Assembly: GCF_029948125.1 (NCBI RefSeq)
Contig: NZ_JASAMB010000025.1
Location: 42,533-106,532 of the forward strand
Origin: Catellatospora sp. KI3
GTDB lineage: Bacteria > Actinomycetota > Actinomycetes > Mycobacteriales > Micromonosporaceae
Reading direction: 5' to 3'
Length of the DNA: 64,000 nt
Below are positions 1-7,346 of the stretch, piece by piece; within the stretch, counting starts at the first letter, position 1, and the number at the start of each line of letters is the position of its first letter. A program made the translations under genes and the position numbers. Under the pieces are notes generated by a model. The model was not told the origin of the DNA. It made no database searches and was given only the letters and a program-made list of their open reading frames with translations.

Positions 1-2
1 GA

Positions 3-50
3 GAGCGGCGCGACGCCGACCCGACCACCAACGGCAAGGAGCACCCATGA
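3..50 (+). CDS. C-terminal tail of an upstream gene (partial)
   Basis: An open frame enters from the window edge and ends with TGA, overlapping the next gene's ATG in the coupling arrangement ATGA. Only about 15 residues are visible, so no family can be named. ArsR-type regulators often precede SRPBCC/AHSA1 genes and such a regulator would fit here, but that is inference from context only. Confidence 0.4.
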   Translation, partial: ERRDADPTTNGKEHP

Positions 51-622
51 GCACGACCGAGCACGCCAGGACCGACATCGAGCTGTACCGTCGCGAGATC
101 GCCGCGGGCGAGGCCCGCTGCGCGGTGTTCCGCCGGGTGTACGACGCCGACATCGAGGACGTGTGGGACGCCTGCACCGACCCTGAGCGGCTGGCCCGGT
201 GGTACGCCCCGGTCCAGGGCGACCTGCGGCCCGGCGGCGAATTCACCCAGGGCGACTTCGGACCCGGCCGGGTGGTGCGCTGCGAGGCGCCGCGGCTGCT
301 GACCGTCGCGCTGGGCGGCGGCGACCCGGCCCCCGACGAGATCGAGCTGCGCCTGTCGCAGGGCCCGGACGGCACCACGATCCTGGAGTTCGAGCACGCC
401 ACGACGCTGACCGAGCACAGCATCGGCGGGCAGCTGTTCGACGCGGTGTACTGCATGGGCGGCGGGTACGGCCCGCGCCTGGTCACGCTGGACCGCTACC
501 TGGCCGGGGTGCTCGGCGAGGTGGACGCTACCCAGCTGCACCTGCGCGAAGACCTGCGCCCCGCCATCGAACACGCCATGTCCACCCTGGCCGGCCTGAT
601 CGAAAAGGACAAGAACCGCTGA
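47..622 (+). CDS. SRPBCC (AHSA1/START-like) domain protein
   Basis: This 191-aa cytosolic protein has the START-like beginning typical of Aha1-type proteins: a beta strand, then DIEDVWDACTDPERLARWYAP around residues 35-55, followed by GGEF and the C-terminal long helix. Such proteins bind hydrophobic ligands in a helix-grip pocket, and the ligand cannot be read from sequence. The ATG has a purine-rich site (AAGGAG) 6 bases upstream and overlaps the stop of the preceding frame, so it is probably co-transcribed with that gene. A long inverted repeat follows the stop codon. The family call is firm; the role is open. Confidence 0.8.
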   Translation: MSTTEHARTDIELYRREIAAGEARCAVFRRVYDADIEDVWDACTDPERLARWYAPVQGDLRPGGEFTQGDFGPGRVVRCEAPRLLTVALGGGDPAPDEIELRLSQGPDGTTILEFEHATTLTEHSIGGQLFDAVYCMGGGYGPRLVTLDRYLAGVLGEVDATQLHLREDLRPAIEHAMSTLAGLIEKDKNR

Positions 623-643
623 CCGGGGCAGGCGCGTTCGAGT

Positions 644-706
644 GTGCGGTTTCGGGGAAACTGCGGCAATGGGCGCCCGGATTCGTGCAGTTTCCCCGAA
701 ACTGCA
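644..706. repeat. Family-2 long inverted repeat (copy 1)
   Basis: The arms carry the core GTTTCGGGGAAACTGC and its reverse complement, separated by a short GC-rich loop containing GGATTCG. The arms are imperfect at one or two positions. Related copies are at 8617-8687 and 36911-36982. It lies between two co-directional genes. Confidence 0.85.
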
Positions 707-782
707 CGCCACCCACCACCCGCGCCAGGTGCCGCGGCCGCGACGCGGTGTCGGGGTGAGACGGCCGGGCGGGTGGGCGCGG

Positions 783-788
783 TAGGGT
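783..788 (+). promoter_or_regulatory. -10 hexamer TAGGGT for a leaderless PKS transcript
   Basis: TAGGGT ends 6 bases before the ATG at 795, which places the expected transcription start at or next to the start codon. No Shine-Dalgarno sequence is visible. The same geometry recurs at many genes in this window. Confidence 0.5.
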
Positions 789-794
789 CGGGTG

Positions 795-1877
795 ATGAGT
801 GACGTCGATGTCCGCGCCCCGCAGGTGGCGTCGGTGGCAGTACGGTTTCCCGCGCACCGCTACCAGCAGGAGGACATCGTCGCCGAGTTCGCGCAGCTCT
901 GCCTGCCCGCCCCGCACCCCTCCCGCGACGTCTTCGCCCGCTTCGGCCGCAACACCGGCGTACGCACCCGGCACCTGGCCCTGCCCCTGGACAGCTACGC
1001 CGGCCTGACCGGCTTCACCCAGGCCAACGACCACTTCATCGAGATCGCGCTGGAGCTGGGCGAGGCGGCGCTGCGCGCCGCGCTGGACGAGGCGGGAGTG
1101 GACGCGAGCGAGGTCGATCTGATCGCGACGACCAGCGTGACCGGCCTGGCGGTGCCGTCGCTGGAGGCGCGGTTGGCGCAGCGGGTGGGTCTGCGCCCGG
1201 ACGTGAAGCGGCTGCCGCTGTTCGGGCTGGGCTGTGTCGCGGGCGCCGCCGGAGTGGCCCGGCTGCACGACTACCTGCGCGCCTGGCCGGGCCATACGGC
1301 GGTGCTGCTGGCGGTGGAGCTGTGCTCGCTGACGCTGCAGCAGGAGGACACCACGGCGGCGAACCTGGTCGCGACGAGCCTGTTCGGGGACGGGGCGGCG
1401 GCGGTGGTGCTGGTGGGCGGCGACCGGCCGGTGCCGGGGCCGGGTCGGCCGCGGGTGCTGGCCACGCGCAGCCGCCTGTACCCGGACACCGAGCAGGTGA
1501 TGGGCTGGCGGATCGGGTCGACCGGCTTCCGGATCGTGCTGTCGACCGAGGTCGCCCCGATCGCCGAGCGGTATCTCGGCGACGACGTGCGCGGGTTCCT
1601 CGCCGAGTTCGACCTGGTCCCGGGCGATGTCGGCACGTGGGTGTGCCATCCCGGGGGTCCGAAGGTGATCGACACGGTGGAGCGGGTGCTGGGGCTGCCC
1701 GCGGTGGCGCTGGAGCCGACGCGCCGGTCGCTGTCGGCGCGCGGGAACCTGTCGTCGGTGTCGGTGCTGGACGTGCTGCACGCCGGCGTGGCCGATCCGC
1801 CGCCGCCGGGTACGCCGGGCCTGATGATCGCTATGGGTCCGGGGTTCTGCTCCGAGCTCGTGCTGCTGGAGTGGTGA
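795..1877 (+). CDS. Type III polyketide synthase (chalcone synthase-like)
   Basis: This 360-aa thiolase-fold enzyme probably condenses a fatty acyl starter with malonyl-CoA to give an alkylresorcinol or pyrone. Counting from the alternative GTG at 792, the catalytic triad is visible: Cys148 in GLGCVAG, His286 in CHPGGPKVI and Asn319 in RGNLSS. The length is normal for bacterial type III PKSs. I chose ATG 795 because a TAGGGT -10 element lies just upstream. It overlaps the next gene (GTGA), and together with the methyltransferase and flavoprotein that follow it resembles the srsABC phenolic-lipid operon of Streptomyces griseus. The product is inferred. Confidence 0.9.
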   Translation: MSDVDVRAPQVASVAVRFPAHRYQQEDIVAEFAQLCLPAPHPSRDVFARFGRNTGVRTRHLALPLDSYAGLTGFTQANDHFIEIALELGEAALRAALDEAGVDASEVDLIATTSVTGLAVPSLEARLAQRVGLRPDVKRLPLFGLGCVAGAAGVARLHDYLRAWPGHTAVLLAVELCSLTLQQEDTTAANLVATSLFGDGAAAVVLVGGDRPVPGPGRPRVLATRSRLYPDTEQVMGWRIGSTGFRIVLSTEVAPIAERYLGDDVRGFLAEFDLVPGDVGTWVCHPGGPKVIDTVERVLGLPAVALEPTRRSLSARGNLSSVSVLDVLHAGVADPPPPGTPGLMIAMGPGFCSELVLLEW

Positions 1878-2392
1878 GCGTGCTGCCGTACACGATGCTG
1901 GTCGTCGCGGTCGGGGTCGAGCGCGTGGTGGAGCTGGTCGTCTCCCGGCGGCATGCCGCCTGGGCGCTGGCCAGGGGCGGCCGCGAGTTCGGGCGCGGGC
2001 ACTATCCGGCGATGGTGGCGATCCACACGGGACTGCTGGTGGGCTGCGTGGCCGAGGTGTGGCTGGCCGACCGGCCGTTCCTGCCGGTGCTCGGCTGGAG
2101 CATGCTGGCGCTGGTGGCGGCGAGCCAGGCGCTGCGCTGGTGGTGCGTGGCCACGCTGGGACCGCGCTGGAACACGCTGGTGATCGTGGTGCCGGGGCTG
2201 CCGCTGGTGGACCGGGGCCCGTACCGGTGGCTGCGGCATCCCAACTACGTCGCGGTGGTGGTCGAGGGGATCGCGTTGCCGCTGGTGCACACCGCGTGGG
2301 TGACGGCGCTGCTGTTCACGCTGGCCAACGCCGCGGTGCTGGCGGTGCGGATCCGGGTGGAGAACGCGGCGCTGGCGCAGGCCGCCGCGTGA
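1874..2392 (+). CDS. Isoprenylcysteine carboxyl methyltransferase-family membrane protein
   Basis: This 172-aa integral membrane methyltransferase has several hydrophobic segments and the family signature GPYRWLRHPNYVAVVVEG near the C-terminus. In phenolic-lipid operons this family O-methylates alkylresorcinols or pyrones, which is the likely role here. The GTG start at 1874 overlaps the preceding TGA (GTGA) and its own TGA overlaps the next GTG, so the three genes are translationally coupled. A GTG at 1880 is an alternative start. The family is clear and the substrate is inferred from the neighbours. Confidence 0.85.
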   Translation: MSVLPYTMLVVAVGVERVVELVVSRRHAAWALARGGREFGRGHYPAMVAIHTGLLVGCVAEVWLADRPFLPVLGWSMLALVAASQALRWWCVATLGPRWNTLVIVVPGLPLVDRGPYRWLRHPNYVAVVVEGIALPLVHTAWVTALLFTLANAAVLAVRIRVENAALAQAAA

Positions 2393-3420
2393 GCCGCGAC
2401 GCCGACCTGCTGGTCGTCGGCGGCGGTCCGGCCGGGTTGGCCACCGCGCTGCTGGCCCGGCGGGCCGGGCTGTCGGTGGTGGTCGCCGAGCCCCGGGACG
2501 CGCCGATCGACAAGGCTTGCGGCGAGGGCCTGATGCCCGGCGGCCTGGCCCGGCTGCTGGACCTGGGCGTCGATCCGGCCGGGGTGCCGCTCCACGGCAT
2601 CGCCTACCGGGGCCCGGACCGGGTGGTCGACGCCAGGTTCGCGGCGGGTCCGGGCCGCGGCGTGCGCCGCACGGTGCTGCAGGCCGCGCTGCACGCGGCG
2701 GCGCAGCGGGCGGGGGTCGGCTGGGTGCGCCACCGGGTCACCGGCCTGGTGCAGGAGCCCGGTGCGGTCGTCGCGGCGGGGGTACGGGCGAACTGGCTCG
2801 TCGGCGCCGACGGCCTGCACTCCCGGGTGGCGCGGGCGGCGGGCATCGCCTCGTCCGGCGGCTCGCCGCGCCGCTACGGCCTGCGCCGCCACTGGCGGGT
2901 GGCGCCCTGGTCGGAGCTGGTCGAGGTGTGGTGGTCGCCGTACGCGGAGGCGTATGTGACCCCGGTCGCGCCCGACGAGGTAGGCGTCGCGATCCTGCAC
3001 CGCCGGGCCGGGGCGTCGTACGCGGAGCTGCTGGCGGGGTTTCCGGGGCTGGCGGCCAGGCTGGCCGGGGCGGCGCCGACCGGACCGGTGCACGGGGCCG
3101 GGCCGCTGCGGCGCCGGGTGCGCGAACGGGTACGGGGCCGGGTGCTGCTGGTCGGCGACGCGGCCGGGTACGAGGACGCGCTGACCGGCGAGGGGATCAG
3201 CCTCGCGTTCGGGCAGGCCGAGGCGGCGGTGGCCGTGATCGTGGCCGGGCGGCCGGAGCGCTACGAGGCGCAGTGGCGGCGCGGCACCCGCACGTACCGG
3301 CTGCTCACCCGGGGTCTGGTGCTGGCCACGGTGCCGCGCCCGCTGCGTCGCGCGGTGGTGCCGGCGTGCGCGGCCGCCCCGGCCCTGTTCGGGCGGATCG
3401 TGAACCTGCTCGCGGGCTGA
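2389..3420 (+). CDS. FAD-dependent oxidoreductase (geranylgeranyl-reductase / hydroxylase type)
   Basis: This 343-aa flavoprotein has the FAD dinucleotide motif VVGGGPAGLATALLARRAG at the N-terminus, a GADGLHSRVAR segment mid-protein and the second FAD motif GDAAGYEDALTGEGIS near residue 255. It belongs to the FixC/geranylgeranyl-reductase and PHBH-like superfamily. As third gene of the PKS operon, a ring hydroxylase acting on the methylated phenolic product, like SrsC, is the best guess. Reduction of an isoprenoid or alkenyl chain is the alternative. The GTG start overlaps the preceding stop. Confidence 0.85.
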   Translation: MSRDADLLVVGGGPAGLATALLARRAGLSVVVAEPRDAPIDKACGEGLMPGGLARLLDLGVDPAGVPLHGIAYRGPDRVVDARFAAGPGRGVRRTVLQAALHAAAQRAGVGWVRHRVTGLVQEPGAVVAAGVRANWLVGADGLHSRVARAAGIASSGGSPRRYGLRRHWRVAPWSELVEVWWSPYAEAYVTPVAPDEVGVAILHRRAGASYAELLAGFPGLAARLAGAAPTGPVHGAGPLRRRVRERVRGRVLLVGDAAGYEDALTGEGISLAFGQAEAAVAVIVAGRPERYEAQWRRGTRTYRLLTRGLVLATVPRPLRRAVVPACAAAPALFGRIVNLLAG

Positions 3421-3491
3421 TGTGAGCCGGTTCACCGGAGATCATCTTCCCGGAACCGGTGTCGTGGCTGGGAGCATCACCGCTGCTGACG

Positions 3492-3497
3492 TACGGT
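3492..3497 (+). promoter_or_regulatory. -10 hexamer TACGGT upstream of mscL
   Basis: TACGGT lies 7 bases before the ATG at 3505 and no ribosome-binding site is seen between them. This is consistent with a leaderless mscL mRNA. Confidence 0.4.
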
Positions 3498-3504
3498 GAG
3501 GTGC

Positions 3505-3942
3505 ATGCTGAACGGCTTCAAGAACTTCGTCATGCGCGGCAACGTGGTCGACCTGGCGGTCGGTGTGGTGATCGGTGCCGCCTTCACGACCCTGGTCAAC
3601 CAGTTCACCGCCTCGTTCCTGCAGCCCCTGATCAAGATGATCGGCGCTGGTGGTGACGTCTCCGGTCTGAAATTCGAGCTGCCCGGCGTGAACAACGCGA
3701 TCGACCTGGGCGCGTTCATCAACGCGGTGATCACGTTCGTGCTGACGGCGGCGGTGCTGTACTTCCTGGTCGTGCTGCCGATGAACAAGCTGGCGGAGCG
3801 GCGGGACCAGGGCAAGGAGCCCGAGCCGAAGCCCATCACCGAGGACATCCGGTTGCTGACGGAGATCCGGGACGCGCTGGTCGCCGGGCGGGTGCCGACG
3901 CAGGCCGCGCGCACCGAGGCCGAGCAGTCCGCCGACCGCTGA
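3505..3942 (+). CDS. mscL: Large-conductance mechanosensitive channel MscL
   Basis: This 145-aa protein forms the homopentameric pore that opens under membrane tension and vents solutes during hypo-osmotic shock. The N-terminal amphipathic helix and TM1 read GFKNFVMRGNVVDLAVGVVI, the classic MscL start; TM2 is FINAVITFVLTAAVLYFLVV, and the C-terminal helix contains EDIRLLTEIRDAL. The length is normal. It is monocistronic and converges with the kinase gene, leaving only four bases between the two coding regions. Confidence 0.96.
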   Translation: MLNGFKNFVMRGNVVDLAVGVVIGAAFTTLVNQFTASFLQPLIKMIGAGGDVSGLKFELPGVNNAIDLGAFINAVITFVLTAAVLYFLVVLPMNKLAERRDQGKEPEPKPITEDIRLLTEIRDALVAGRVPTQAARTEAEQSADR

Positions 3943-3946
3943 CCGG

Positions 3947-6121
3947 TCAGGGCTGCGGTTCCAGGGCCACCGCCAGCACGTCGGGCTCGTTGGAGTCGGG
4001 GAACGGCGGCTGGCGCAGCACCAGGTACGCCAGCGGCGGCCGGATGAGCAGCACCTCCACCGCGCCCTCGTCGGCGGCGGGCAGCGGCGCGTTCCAGGCG
4101 GTCCGGCCGTCCGGGGTGATCGCCGCGATGTGCTCCTCCCCGACGACGTAGAGCGTCCTGCTGTCGGGGGCGACGGCCAGGCGCGAGCCGCGCAGGTTCG
4201 GCCCGAGCCAGGCGTCGTCGCCGTCGGCGAGGCGGAACGCCACGATCCGGTCGGCACCGAGGACCACCTGGTCGCCGAAGAGGGTCATGGTGGCCACGGG
4301 CTTGTCCCACTCGCGCCGCCAGACCAGGCTGCCGTTCGACAGCCGCATGAGCCGGACCTCGGCGCCGTCGCGTACCAGCAGCTGCTCGCCGACCAGGCGC
4401 GCTTCGGCGACGGCCCAGCCCTGGTCCGGCGGCGGCCCGTCCGGTCCGCCGGGTCCGCCGGGTCCGTCTCCCGGTCCGCCGGGGCCGCCACCGTGCGGGC
4501 CCTGGTCCGGACCGGCCTGGAACTGCTGCTGCCAGGCGCGGTCGCCCGAGCCCGCTGCCCGCAGCGTGATGGTCACGGTGCTGCCGGACTGGCTGCGGGT
4601 GACCAGCCAGCGCGAGTCGGCGGTCAGCGGCTGCTCCGGCGACGGCAGCTCCCAACTGCGCACCCCGGCCCGGGTGTACGCGAGCAGCTTCGCGTTCTGC
4701 TGGATGAAGGCCAGCTCGGGGCTGGTCAGCGCGGCGGTGACGGTGCCGGTCGTGTCGACGTCGAACTCGACGCCGCCGGAGCTGGCGTTGACCCGCCAGA
4801 TCTTCGAGCCGCCGGTCACCAGCACCGACGGGCCCCAGTCGTACACCGACAGCTGCTGGGCGCCGTTGAGCTGCCTGGTCCAGACCTCCTTGTCGTCGCG
4901 GACGTCGCGGGCGAAGACGCGGGTGCCGCGGGCGCCGATGATCCGGCCCTTGCTGTCGATGACCAGCCGGTGCTTCTCCGCCGTGGCGTGCGAGGCGGCC
5001 TGGGCCACCACGTCGCCCCGGCCGCCGGTGTCACCGGTGCGGCTCGGGTCCGGTTCGTCGGAGACGATGTGCAGGCTGGGCTGCGGGCTGGCCTGAGCGT
5101 TCGGGGAGCCGGAGCCGCGGCCCAGGGCCCAGCCGACGCCGGCGATGAGTGCGGCCCCGCCGCCTACGCCGGCGATGAACAGGGTACGGCGGGACAGGCG
5201 CGGCAGCCGGGAGGGCGCCGGGTGCGGCCAGCCCTCCGGCGGGGTAGGCGGGTTGAGCGGCCCGCCGCCGGGCAGCGCCCCAGGCGCCTTGGCCTCGTAC
5301 CAGCCGGGGGTGGGGCCAGACACGCCGGTGCCGATGAGGATGCGCGCCAGTTCGACCGCGGTCGGCCGGTCCTGCGGGCGCAGGCTGATGCACCGTACGA
5401 TGAACGGCCGCAGCGTCGGCGACAGCCTGCTCAGGTCGAAGCGGCCCTGCGTGACCTGGTTGATCTGCTCGAACATGCTGCCGCCGGAGATCAGCGTGCG
5501 GCCGGTGGCGGCGAAGTACAGCAGCGCGCCCAGCGAGAACACGTCCCCTGGCGGGCCGCTCTCCTCGCCCTGGATCCGCTCCGGCGCCATGTACGACGGC
5601 GTGCCCACGTTGACGCTGGTGGTCATCCGCTCATCGGCGGCGTCCAGGGCGATGCCGAAGTCGATGATGTGCGGGCCGTCGTCGTCGAGCAGCACGTTGG
5701 CCGGCTTGAGGTCGCGGTGGGTCAGCCCGACCCGGTGGATCGAGGCCAGCGCCTCGGCCAGTCCGGTCGCCAGCGTCAGCACCGCCGGCTCCGGCAGCGG
5801 CCCCTGCTCGGCCACCTGGCGCTCCAGGCTGGGGCCGTCGATGAACGCCGTCGCCAGCCACGGCGCCTCGGCCTGGGTGTCGGCGTCGACCACGGCCGCG
5901 GTGAACAGCGGGCTGACCGAGCGCGCGGCGGCGACCTCGCGGGCGAACCGGCGCCGGAACACCGGGTCGGCGGCGAGCTCCGGCCGGATCACCTTGACGG
6001 CCACGCGGCGTCCGCTGGGGGAGTGTCCCAGGTAGACGCGGCCCATGCCGCCGCCACCGAGGACCCCTGCCAGCCGGTACGAGCCGACGGAGATGGGGTC
6101 TGAGGTTTCCAGCGGACGCAT
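3947..6121 (-). CDS. Membrane Ser/Thr protein kinase with PQQ-type beta-propeller sensor
   Basis: This 724-aa protein is a PknB/PknD-like receptor kinase. The kinase domain covers about residues 14-265: glycine loop GGGGMG at 22-27, Lys43 in AVKV, HRDLKPAN with Asp137, and the DFG motif at 154-156. A Pro-rich linker leads to one membrane span (about 313-334), then an extracellular C-terminal half with repeated beta-propeller blades typical of PQQ/WD-like sensors. A Gly/Pro-rich insert sits in the propeller. All catalytic residues are present. The ligand is unknown, and the gene stands alone, divergent from alkB. Confidence 0.92.
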   Translation of the reverse strand: MRPLETSDPISVGSYRLAGVLGGGGMGRVYLGHSPSGRRVAVKVIRPELAADPVFRRRFAREVAAARSVSPLFTAAVVDADTQAEAPWLATAFIDGPSLERQVAEQGPLPEPAVLTLATGLAEALASIHRVGLTHRDLKPANVLLDDDGPHIIDFGIALDAADERMTTSVNVGTPSYMAPERIQGEESGPPGDVFSLGALLYFAATGRTLISGGSMFEQINQVTQGRFDLSRLSPTLRPFIVRCISLRPQDRPTAVELARILIGTGVSGPTPGWYEAKAPGALPGGGPLNPPTPPEGWPHPAPSRLPRLSRRTLFIAGVGGGAALIAGVGWALGRGSGSPNAQASPQPSLHIVSDEPDPSRTGDTGGRGDVVAQAASHATAEKHRLVIDSKGRIIGARGTRVFARDVRDDKEVWTRQLNGAQQLSVYDWGPSVLVTGGSKIWRVNASSGGVEFDVDTTGTVTAALTSPELAFIQQNAKLLAYTRAGVRSWELPSPEQPLTADSRWLVTRSQSGSTVTITLRAAGSGDRAWQQQFQAGPDQGPHGGGPGGPGDGPGGPGGPDGPPPDQGWAVAEARLVGEQLLVRDGAEVRLMRLSNGSLVWRREWDKPVATMTLFGDQVVLGADRIVAFRLADGDDAWLGPNLRGSRLAVAPDSRTLYVVGEEHIAAITPDGRTAWNAPLPAADEGAVEVLLIRPPLAYLVLRQPPFPDSNEPDVLAVALEPQP

Positions 6122-6324
6122 AGCTCACCCTCATACACGATTCAACTAAATCCCGGCGGCATACTATCCCCGTCGATCCCTCGATTCGCACACTGCGACA
6201 CGGACCTATTTCCGGATCGGACGGACCGCGTCGCCGGTACCGGCGCTGTCACGGGCTGACCGCTCGGCGGCCCCCGATCGTGGCCGTGCGGCCGTCCGCC
6301 CGGACCGCCGCGAGGCTCACCCGT

Positions 6325-6355
6325 TAGAACGCCTGTGCTAGATCGGGTGTATCAT
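6325..6355 (+). promoter_or_regulatory. Promoter and SOS-box-like palindrome upstream of alkB
   Basis: TAGAAC-N4-GTGCTA at 6325-6340 is a one-mismatch palindrome whose core GAAC-N4-GTGC differs by one base from the actinobacterial LexA core GAAC-N4-GTTC. TATCAT at 6350-6355 is a good -10 element 7 bases before the ATG. LexA control is plausible but unproven. Confidence 0.35.
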
Positions 6356-6362
6356 CGCAGCC

Positions 6363-6989
6363 ATGGCCCCAGTCGCGCATCAGCCGTCGATGTTCGACCT
6401 CGCCGAGCAGGCGAGTCTGGGACCGCTCGCCCCGACCCGGCACGAGCTGGCCCGGGGCGCCTGGGTCGACCATCTGCCCGGCTGGGTCGCCGGCTCGGAG
6501 ACGGTGCTGCAGACGCTGCTCGACGAGGTCGCCTGGCGCGCCGAACGCCGCGAGATGTACGACCGCGACGTCGACGTCCCGCGCCTGCTGCGCTGGTACG
6601 GCCCGGACGAGCCGCTGCCGCACCGGGTGCTGGCCGAGGCGCGCGAGCGGCTCAGCTCGCACTACGCCGCCGAGCTGGGCGAGCCGTTCGTCAGCGCGGG
6701 CATGTGCCTCTACCGCGACGGCCGCGACAGCGTCGCCTGGCACGGCGACACCCTCGGCAGGGGCGCCCGGCAGGACACCATGGTCGCGATCGTGTCGTTC
6801 GGCGAGCCCCGGCCGCTGCTGCTGCGCCCGCGCGGCGGCGGCGACAGCATCAGGTTCCCGCTCGGCCACGGCGACCTGGTCGTGATGGGCGGCTCCTGCC
6901 AGCGCACCTGGGAGCACTGCATCCCGAAGACGGCCCGCCACGTCGGCCCGCGCGTCAGCGTGCAGTTCCGCCCGGTGAACGTGGCCTGA
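6363..6989 (+). CDS. AlkB-family 2-oxoglutarate/Fe(II) dioxygenase
   Basis: This 208-aa enzyme should remove alkyl groups from nucleic-acid bases by oxidative demethylation. The iron ligands are visible as His127 and Asp129 in AWHGDT and His185 in RTWEHCIPK, with Arg197 and Arg203 in GPRVSVQFR positioned to bind 2-oxoglutarate. The N-terminal motif QPSMFDL is typical of actinobacterial AlkB proteins. It is monocistronic with a leaderless-type promoter. It could act on DNA or RNA. Confidence 0.92.
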   Translation: MAPVAHQPSMFDLAEQASLGPLAPTRHELARGAWVDHLPGWVAGSETVLQTLLDEVAWRAERREMYDRDVDVPRLLRWYGPDEPLPHRVLAEARERLSSHYAAELGEPFVSAGMCLYRDGRDSVAWHGDTLGRGARQDTMVAIVSFGEPRPLLLRPRGGGDSIRFPLGHGDLVVMGGSCQRTWEHCIPKTARHVGPRVSVQFRPVNVA

Positions 6990-7045
6990 CCCGTCCGCCG
7001 CCAGACTGCAGCGGCATGGGGACCCGCATCGGCTAGGGCCGGGTG

Positions 7046-7245
7046 GTGAACGACCTGGCCGGGCTCGGATTCACCGAACTCACCGGCGTCGACGCGACGG
7101 CGGGGTCTGCCGCGATCACGAACCAGCCCGCCTGCGCGCCCTGCTGTCCGAATGCGACCCGCTGCGCCAGGGGCCCGTCGCCCTCACCACCATGAACGGC
7201 AACCCCAGCCAGGCCCTCCGACTCCTCGCCCGCCTGCGGCGTTAG
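7046..7245 (+). pseudogene. Possible frameshifted gene relic
   Basis: A reading frame from GTG 7046 starts plausibly (VNDLAGLGFTELTGVD), then loses coding character. A second frame carries LRALLSECDPLRQGPVALTT and ends with TAG at 7243-7245. The two look like halves of one short protein broken by a frameshift near 7110-7130. The family is not recognised. The stop codon lies inside the family-1 palindrome that follows. The rest of the gap to the next gene is promoter and repeat sequence. Confidence 0.3.
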
Positions 7246-7294
7246 GAAGGGCCCCTTCCACTACGTATTGCGATAAGAAGGGTCCCTTCCTTAC
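7241..7294 (+). repeat. Family-1 palindromic element (copy A)
   Basis: The element begins GTTAGGAAGGG and ends CCCTTCCTTAC. Each arm is itself a palindrome (AAGGGNCCCTT), and the centre includes GCGATAAG, which gives it an orientation. Four other copies are in the window. It lies between co-directional genes. Confidence 0.9.
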
Positions 7295-7346
7295 CTGTGG
7301 GCGGGGGCTTCTGCGGGGGAGGATCTTGGGTGATACTGCGGCGGTG

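Noticed and set aside
644..706. Interpreting the long inverted repeats as ordinary intrinsic terminators
   Set aside because: Several copies lie in divergent promoter gaps, families recur with conserved loops, and ordinary terminators in this window have short, unrelated stems.
4130..6103. Open frame antisense to the Ser/Thr kinase
   Set aside because: The kinase motifs are complete on the minus strand; this frame is compositional.
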